NCBI GenBank assembly: GCA_020850315.1
Contig: JADZEY010000051.1
Location: forward strand, 1-64,000
Length of the DNA: 64,000 nt
Source of the DNA: Armatimonadota bacterium
GTDB taxonomy: Bacteria > Bacteroidota > Ignavibacteria > OLB7
Reading direction: 5' to 3'
Shown: positions 60,275 to 64,000 of the stretch, one piece after another
How the letters are laid out: every line of letters begins with the position of its first letter
Position numbering within the stretch: the stretch's first letter is position 1
Program-made: the position numbers and the translations under genes
The notes under the pieces: model-generated
What the model saw: only the letters and a program-made list of their open reading frames with translations
Told to the model about the DNA's origin: nothing
Databases searched by the model: none

Positions 60275-61726
60275 ATGGATATTTTTGGATTTGGCGACGA
60301 TGACCCAATCGAAGGCTCGGACCCTGAAGGTCTCGATTCCGACGCGCTACGCCGTTACCGCCGCCGATTGAACGGCGACGATGGAGCGGGGGATGATTCG
60401 CTGCCACACAATGTGGAAGTGCTGGAAGAGCTACTTGAGATGTGTCTTGACAAAGAGGAGTTCGACGACGCGCTTCGGATCTGCGACCAGTGGATCCGCT
60501 TTGCCCCGTACAGCTCCATGGCGTGGCTTCGCAAAGGGATGGTGCTTGTTGACTTAGAACGCCCCGAGGAAGCACTGGCTTGCTTCGACCAAGCCGACTT
60601 GCTGAACCCAATGAGTACGGATTCGATGATCTGCCGTGGCCTTGCCCTTTGCATGATGGAAATGCCTGAGAGCGCCGTTGTGCTGTATCAACAAGTCCTA
60701 GAAATTGAGCCTGACAATGAAGACGCGCTCTTCAATCTGGCCACCGCATTCCAACAGACGAACCGCCCTGAGAAAGCAATGGCAATCTTTCGCACACTCC
60801 TTTCAAGCGAACGCTACGGAATTGATGCAATGTTTGAGCTTGGGCTTGTGCTGAAGTCGTCGAGTCGGATAGAGGAAGCCTTACAGATCTATAGCAACTA
60901 CATTGATACCAACCCTTTTAACGCCAGTACATGGTTCGCTCGCGGGGTTATGCTCAGTGAGCTTGGACGGTTGCAGCAGGGGATTGATAGCTACCTGATG
61001 GCCATAGCAATCCGCGAGGATTTCTCCCCAGCTTGGGTCAACAGAGGGAACAACCTTGCCAGCATGGGTAGCCTGCTGGAAGCGGTGGAGTCATACTGGG
61101 AAGCACTCCGCTACGATCCCCGCGACGGCAAAGCGTGGTGTGGATTGGGAAGTTGCCATAAAGAGATGAGGGACGAGAGCAAAGCACTGCAATACTTCGC
61201 CAAATCCTTGGAGTGTGACCCTGACTCCCGCGAAGCATTACTTGGCCGAGCACGTTGCTTGGAGTCGTTGGGGGAGTACGAACGTGCCCTAGATGTCTAT
61301 CTTGCCATGCTTGACAGCGATAGCAATGATGTTGAACTGCTGATTTCCTGCGGCGATATGCTGTCGCTGCTAAAGCGTGCGGAGGAAGGGCTTGCCTACT
61401 ACCGCCGTGCAGTTGGCTTGAACCCAGACAATGGCCATCTATGGGTTGAAATTGCCATAACATTATACGATCAAGGAAAATTTGAGGAGTCGCTGCAAGC
61501 ATTCGACACCCTGATCCAGCTGCACCCCGATTGGGGGAACGCGCATTATGGGCGGGCCCGGAATCAAGCAGCGTTAGGGCAGTTTGGGCCAATGATCGAA
61601 TCACTGAAGACGGCCATCGCCATAGAGTCAGTTTTTGCAGGTATGTTCAAATATGATTTTCCCCACCTTGTCTCGGTGGTGGAGTCGTTGGGCGTAGAGT
61701 TATTGGATACAGAGGAAGATTCCTAA
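60275..61726 (+). CDS. tetratricopeptide-repeat protein, cytoplasmic
   Basis: The 483-residue acidic protein has no signal peptide. After a charged lead (MDIFGFGDDDPIEGSDPEGL) at least ten TPR units run from about 50 to 470, for example AWLRKGMVLVDLERPEEALA, ALFNLATAFQQTNRPEKAMA, AWVNRGNNLASMGSLLEAVE and LWVEIAITLYDQGKFEESLQ. It is a scaffold of unknown partners, typical of Chlorobi/Bacteroidota. folB follows 52 bp later. Confidence 0.87.
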   Translation: MDIFGFGDDDPIEGSDPEGLDSDALRRYRRRLNGDDGAGDDSLPHNVEVLEELLEMCLDKEEFDDALRICDQWIRFAPYSSMAWLRKGMVLVDLERPEEALACFDQADLLNPMSTDSMICRGLALCMMEMPESAVVLYQQVLEIEPDNEDALFNLATAFQQTNRPEKAMAIFRTLLSSERYGIDAMFELGLVLKSSSRIEEALQIYSNYIDTNPFNASTWFARGVMLSELGRLQQGIDSYLMAIAIREDFSPAWVNRGNNLASMGSLLEAVESYWEALRYDPRDGKAWCGLGSCHKEMRDESKALQYFAKSLECDPDSREALLGRARCLESLGEYERALDVYLAMLDSDSNDVELLISCGDMLSLLKRAEEGLAYYRRAVGLNPDNGHLWVEIAITLYDQGKFEESLQAFDTLIQLHPDWGNAHYGRARNQAALGQFGPMIESLKTAIAIESVFAGMFKYDFPHLVSVVESLGVELLDTEEDS

Positions 61727-61778
61727 ATCGCCTCGGCATCATCTGCGTAGCTATCACATCCATCAAACTCATTCTCCT

Positions 61779-62138
61779 TTGTCATTCATTCGTGTTCTTG
61801 GTGCCGAAGTCTATGCTCGCCACGGTGTTACCGATGCCGAACGCGCTATTGGCGGACGGTACAGTTTCGATCTGGAAATTGAAACCAACATTGCCACTGC
61901 CGCCGCCACCGACCACGTGGCCGACACGATCAACTACGAATCGGCCTACCTGATTGCCCGCGACATCTTGGTTGGCTCCAACCGCCGATTATTGGAATCA
62001 CTGGTTGTGGAGATAGCCGATGCGCTGCTCCGAAATTTCCCCGCTGCGCAGGCTGTCACCGTCCGCCTCCGGAAACTTTCTGCGCCGATTGATGGAGTGC
62101 TTCGGGCGGTGGAAGTAGAACACCGCCAGCAACGGTAG
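61779..62138 (+). CDS. folB: dihydroneopterin aldolase
   Basis: FolB converts dihydroneopterin to 6-hydroxymethyl-dihydropterin in folate synthesis. The 119-residue protein shows GAEVYARHGVTDAERAIGGR, the active-site NYESAY with Tyr, LLESLVVEIAD with the pterin-binding Glu, and a Lys in VRLRKLSAPIDG. The predicted start is TTG at 61779. Next comes folK, the following pathway step. Confidence 0.93.
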   Translation: MSFIRVLGAEVYARHGVTDAERAIGGRYSFDLEIETNIATAAATDHVADTINYESAYLIARDILVGSNRRLLESLVVEIADALLRNFPAAQAVTVRLRKLSAPIDGVLRAVEVEHRQQR

Positions 62139-62196
62139 GAACGCCGTGACCTGAAACCGGGCTTGTCTGCCTGTGATGCTTGCTGCTTTTTCAATT

Positions 62197-63384
62197 ATGC
62201 CAGATACTCTCTCCGCTTCTTCTTCCACCGTTGCCCTATCGCTTGGTGCCAATATCGGCGATCGCTTGGGGACGCTACGCCAAGCACTGCGGCTGATTGA
62301 ACAATTAGAAGGCGTTTCCCAACTGAACGTATCTCACTTCTACCGCACCGCGCCGGTTGGCTACACCGCTCAGCCAGACTTTATCAACTGCGCAGCAACA
62401 CTGAAAACCACTCTGGGGCCGGAACAGCTGCTGGGGCTGCTGCGCGGCATTGAAGAACGGTTAGGACGGCAACGCCGCGAGCGTTGGCGCCAGCGTGAGA
62501 TTGATATTGACATCCTGCTGTTTGGCCAGCAAGTGATTGACACGCCAACGCTGGTGATTCCGCATCCAGAAATGAGCAACCGCGCGTTTGTGCTGGTTCC
62601 GCTGGCCCAGGTTGCGCCGTTGCTGCGCCACCCGCTGCGGAACGCAACGGTTGCCCAACTGCTGGAACAACTTCAGGATAGATCGGGGATTGAGCGGGTG
62701 ATGGAAGAGGATGGAGGTGCGGTTGATAATCACGCCAACTTCCCACGGCATATTGCGGTGGAAGGGGGGATCGGAGCCGGGAAAACCACGCTGGCAACCG
62801 CGATTGCCAAACAGATTGGTGGGCGATTGGTGCTGGAACAGTTCGAGGATAACCCGTTTCTGCCACACTTCTACCGCGACCCAGAACACCACGCGTTCCA
62901 GACGCAACTCTTCTTCCTGTTAAGCCGCTACCGCCAGCAGGAAGCATTCCGGCAACCAGATTTGTTCCACCAAACCATCGTCAGCGATTACTTGTTCGAT
63001 AAGGATCGCATCTTTGCTTCGCTTACCCTGCGCGACCATGAGCTTGCGCTGTACGATACCATTGTTGCCGCGCTATCTCCATCGGTTCCAGTGCCGGATC
63101 TGGTGATCTACTTGCAAAGCAGTGTGGGGCGGCTGGCGGCAAACATTCAGAAACGGGGTCGGGATATGGAGCAAGGAATCACGATGGAGTATCTGGAGCA
63201 GTTGTCGGATGCCTATAAGCGGTACATCCTTCGCTACACGGCGGCTCCGGTGCTGATCGTCAACACCGACCAAGTAGATCTTGCAAACGATGCCGCCGCC
63301 TTTGCGCAGCTTCTTGCATCGCTTCACGGCGGGCATCCGATTGGGGCGGCCCCGCTTCTGTTCTCATCATTACCTAACCACTGA
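62197..63384 (+). CDS. folK: FolK-deoxynucleoside kinase fusion
   Basis: This 395-residue protein has two enzymes. The first (about 10-165) is HPPK (FolK), which pyrophosphorylates 6-hydroxymethyl-dihydropterin: ALSLGANIGDR, FYRTAPVG, DFINCAATL and REIDIDILLFG with the metal Asp pair (103, 105). In its RWGPR motif GP is replaced by RQ (RWRQR, 96-100). The second (about 183-380) is a dGK/dCK-type deoxynucleoside kinase: P-loop GGIGAGKTT (190-198), SDYLFDKDRIF and the LID region (ANIQKRGRDMEQGI). The ATG at 62197 is preferred; GTG 62173 and ATG 62176 are alternatives. Confidence 0.92.
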   Translation: MPDTLSASSSTVALSLGANIGDRLGTLRQALRLIEQLEGVSQLNVSHFYRTAPVGYTAQPDFINCAATLKTTLGPEQLLGLLRGIEERLGRQRRERWRQREIDIDILLFGQQVIDTPTLVIPHPEMSNRAFVLVPLAQVAPLLRHPLRNATVAQLLEQLQDRSGIERVMEEDGGAVDNHANFPRHIAVEGGIGAGKTTLATAIAKQIGGRLVLEQFEDNPFLPHFYRDPEHHAFQTQLFFLLSRYRQQEAFRQPDLFHQTIVSDYLFDKDRIFASLTLRDHELALYDTIVAALSPSVPVPDLVIYLQSSVGRLAANIQKRGRDMEQGITMEYLEQLSDAYKRYILRYTAAPVLIVNTDQVDLANDAAAFAQLLASLHGGHPIGAAPLLFSSLPNH

Positions 63385-63602
63385 TGTTCCGGCTTCTTCT
63401 TATCGCAGCGTTGATCTTTATCGTTGTTCGGTTCGTGCAGCGCCATCTTGCCGCCAGTAAACAACCGCCGCCGGGCGTGCGCCCTGCTCCGCCCGATTCG
63501 TCGCCGCGCTTCCCGTCCCCCAGGGTGGATTATTCCCATGCCCGCGATGCCGATTTCCGTGAGGTCCATTCCGAACGCCGCGAACCCAAAAAAGAAGAGT
63601 AA
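63384..63602 (+). CDS. small single-pass membrane protein
   Basis: The 72-residue protein has one membrane helix (residues 2-17, FRLLLIAALIFIVVRFV) and a Pro/Arg/Glu-rich cytoplasmic tail. It resembles the small uncharacterised DUF4834-like proteins of Bacteroidota, but I could not confirm that. Its ATG shares one base with the folK-dNK stop (TGATG), so it is translationally coupled. Confidence 0.75.
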   Translation: MFRLLLIAALIFIVVRFVQRHLAASKQPPPGVRPAPPDSSPRFPSPRVDYSHARDADFREVHSERREPKKEE

Positions 63603-63609
63603 ACAGTAA

Positions 63610-63645
63610 GGGCCAGCACCTCCTCTCGGTGCTGGCCCTTCTGTT
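63610..63645 (+). terminator. rho-independent terminator of the fol operon
   Basis: A perfect 12-bp stem (AGGGCCAGCACC 63610-63621 with 63629-63640) has a 7-nt loop followed by TCTGTTT. It lies 8 bp after the small membrane protein's stop. Confidence 0.82.
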
Positions 63646-63684
63646 TCCTCCCTCAGAAAAACCTCTGTTCCGTACCCAATCGGT

Positions 63685-64000
63685 TTATGGATTGAAGATG
63701 ATTGTCACCGTAAAGGTGTTGTTCCCTTCGTTGCTTTCGGCCACGGCGTTGTCGTCATCCAGCGCCATTTTGTACTGGTGTTCCCCCTGTGGCAGATACC
63801 CTTGCGTGTTGATCTGCTCGGTTGAGCTGGCGTTGACGCTGACAGCGGTTTGCTGCGTAATCAGGGTTCCCATATCGGAGCGGAAACGGTTGGCAAACGG
63901 CCCTGCGTTCACGCTTCCAGTATTGACGACATCGTAGGAGATGTTGAATGCATAGTTGCCGTTCGACTCCAAAAAAACATCACTTTTTTCCAGCTTCAGC
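63685..64000 (-). CDS. C-terminal end of a CARDB-domain protein (partial)
   Basis: The frame is open from the right edge and ends at 63685. The visible 105 residues are one CARDB-like beta-sandwich (cell adhesion-related domain): YAFNISYDVVNTGSVNAGPF, DMGTLITQQTAVSVNASSTE, YKMALDDDNAVAESNEGNNT, with the characteristic D-x-N-x-V-x-ESNEGNN loop. It is presumably a large secreted protein. The start lies outside the window. Confidence 0.85.
   Translation of the reverse strand, partial: LKLEKSDVFLESNGNYAFNISYDVVNTGSVNAGPFANRFRSDMGTLITQQTAVSVNASSTEQINTQGYLPQGEHQYKMALDDDNAVAESNEGNNTFTVTIIFNP

Overview
The window reads as chromosomal DNA of a Gram-negative bacterium of the Bacteroidota/Chlorobiota (FCB) superphylum. 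The signs are Mpl (peptidoglycan recycling), several small secreted beta-barrel-like proteins, a DUF5916-type barrel, a fused E1 alpha/beta 2-oxoacid dehydrogenase, paired M16 proteins and a FolK-deoxynucleoside kinase fusion. I cannot place it below that level from sequence alone. Most genes are housekeeping; the unusual content is the intergenic repeat load and a few relict or orphan genes.

Layout. 0-7 kb: initiator tRNA, ftsY, a CDP-alcohol phosphatidyltransferase, pta, a glycosyltransferase, a Nudix hydrolase and an orphan 4-hydroxy-2-oxovalerate aldolase. 7-13 kb: a C-terminal processing protease, a PhoD-like phosphatase, an ECF42-type sigma factor with its DGPF/YCII partner, and a decayed DNA methyltransferase. 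13-20 kb: the fatty-acid/phospholipid cluster transcribed leftwards as plsX-fabH-fabD-fabG-acpP-fabF-rnc. 20-29 kb: two large secreted or outer-membrane proteins and the fused E1. 29-38 kb: mpl, ruvX, two outer-membrane barrel candidates, an MGMT-like protein, a UDP-glucuronate decarboxylase-like SDR, a ThrE-type exporter, an ECF sigma/anti-sigma pair, greA and purC. 39-45 kb: an SDR oxidoreductase, an orphan HipB-like regulator with two operators, a DODA-type dioxygenase, moaC, and a split transketolase whose two genes are separated by a four-helix-bundle gene. 45-54 kb: TPR protein, DUF3467 protein, GH57 branching enzyme, a lipoprotein and topA. 54-60 kb: a tight leftward operon of two M16 proteins, a glycosyltransferase and a flippase. 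60-64 kb: TPR protein, folB, the folK-dNK fusion, a small membrane protein and the end of a CARDB protein.

The intergenic spaces hold three repeat classes. (1) Short tandem arrays of several unrelated sequences (GTCAGTG, TCATTGG, GTGAAAA, CATCCTT, CGATTCC types) that almost all share a 7-bp period. (2) Hairpin-forming or REP-like modules of about 80-120 bp, one of them amplified in tandem at 104 bp. (3) At least two MITE-like elements with related terminal inverted repeats and 7-8 bp target-site duplications. In places the heptamer arrays supply the last codons and stop codons of genes. No transposase, integrase, CRISPR array or complete defence system was seen.
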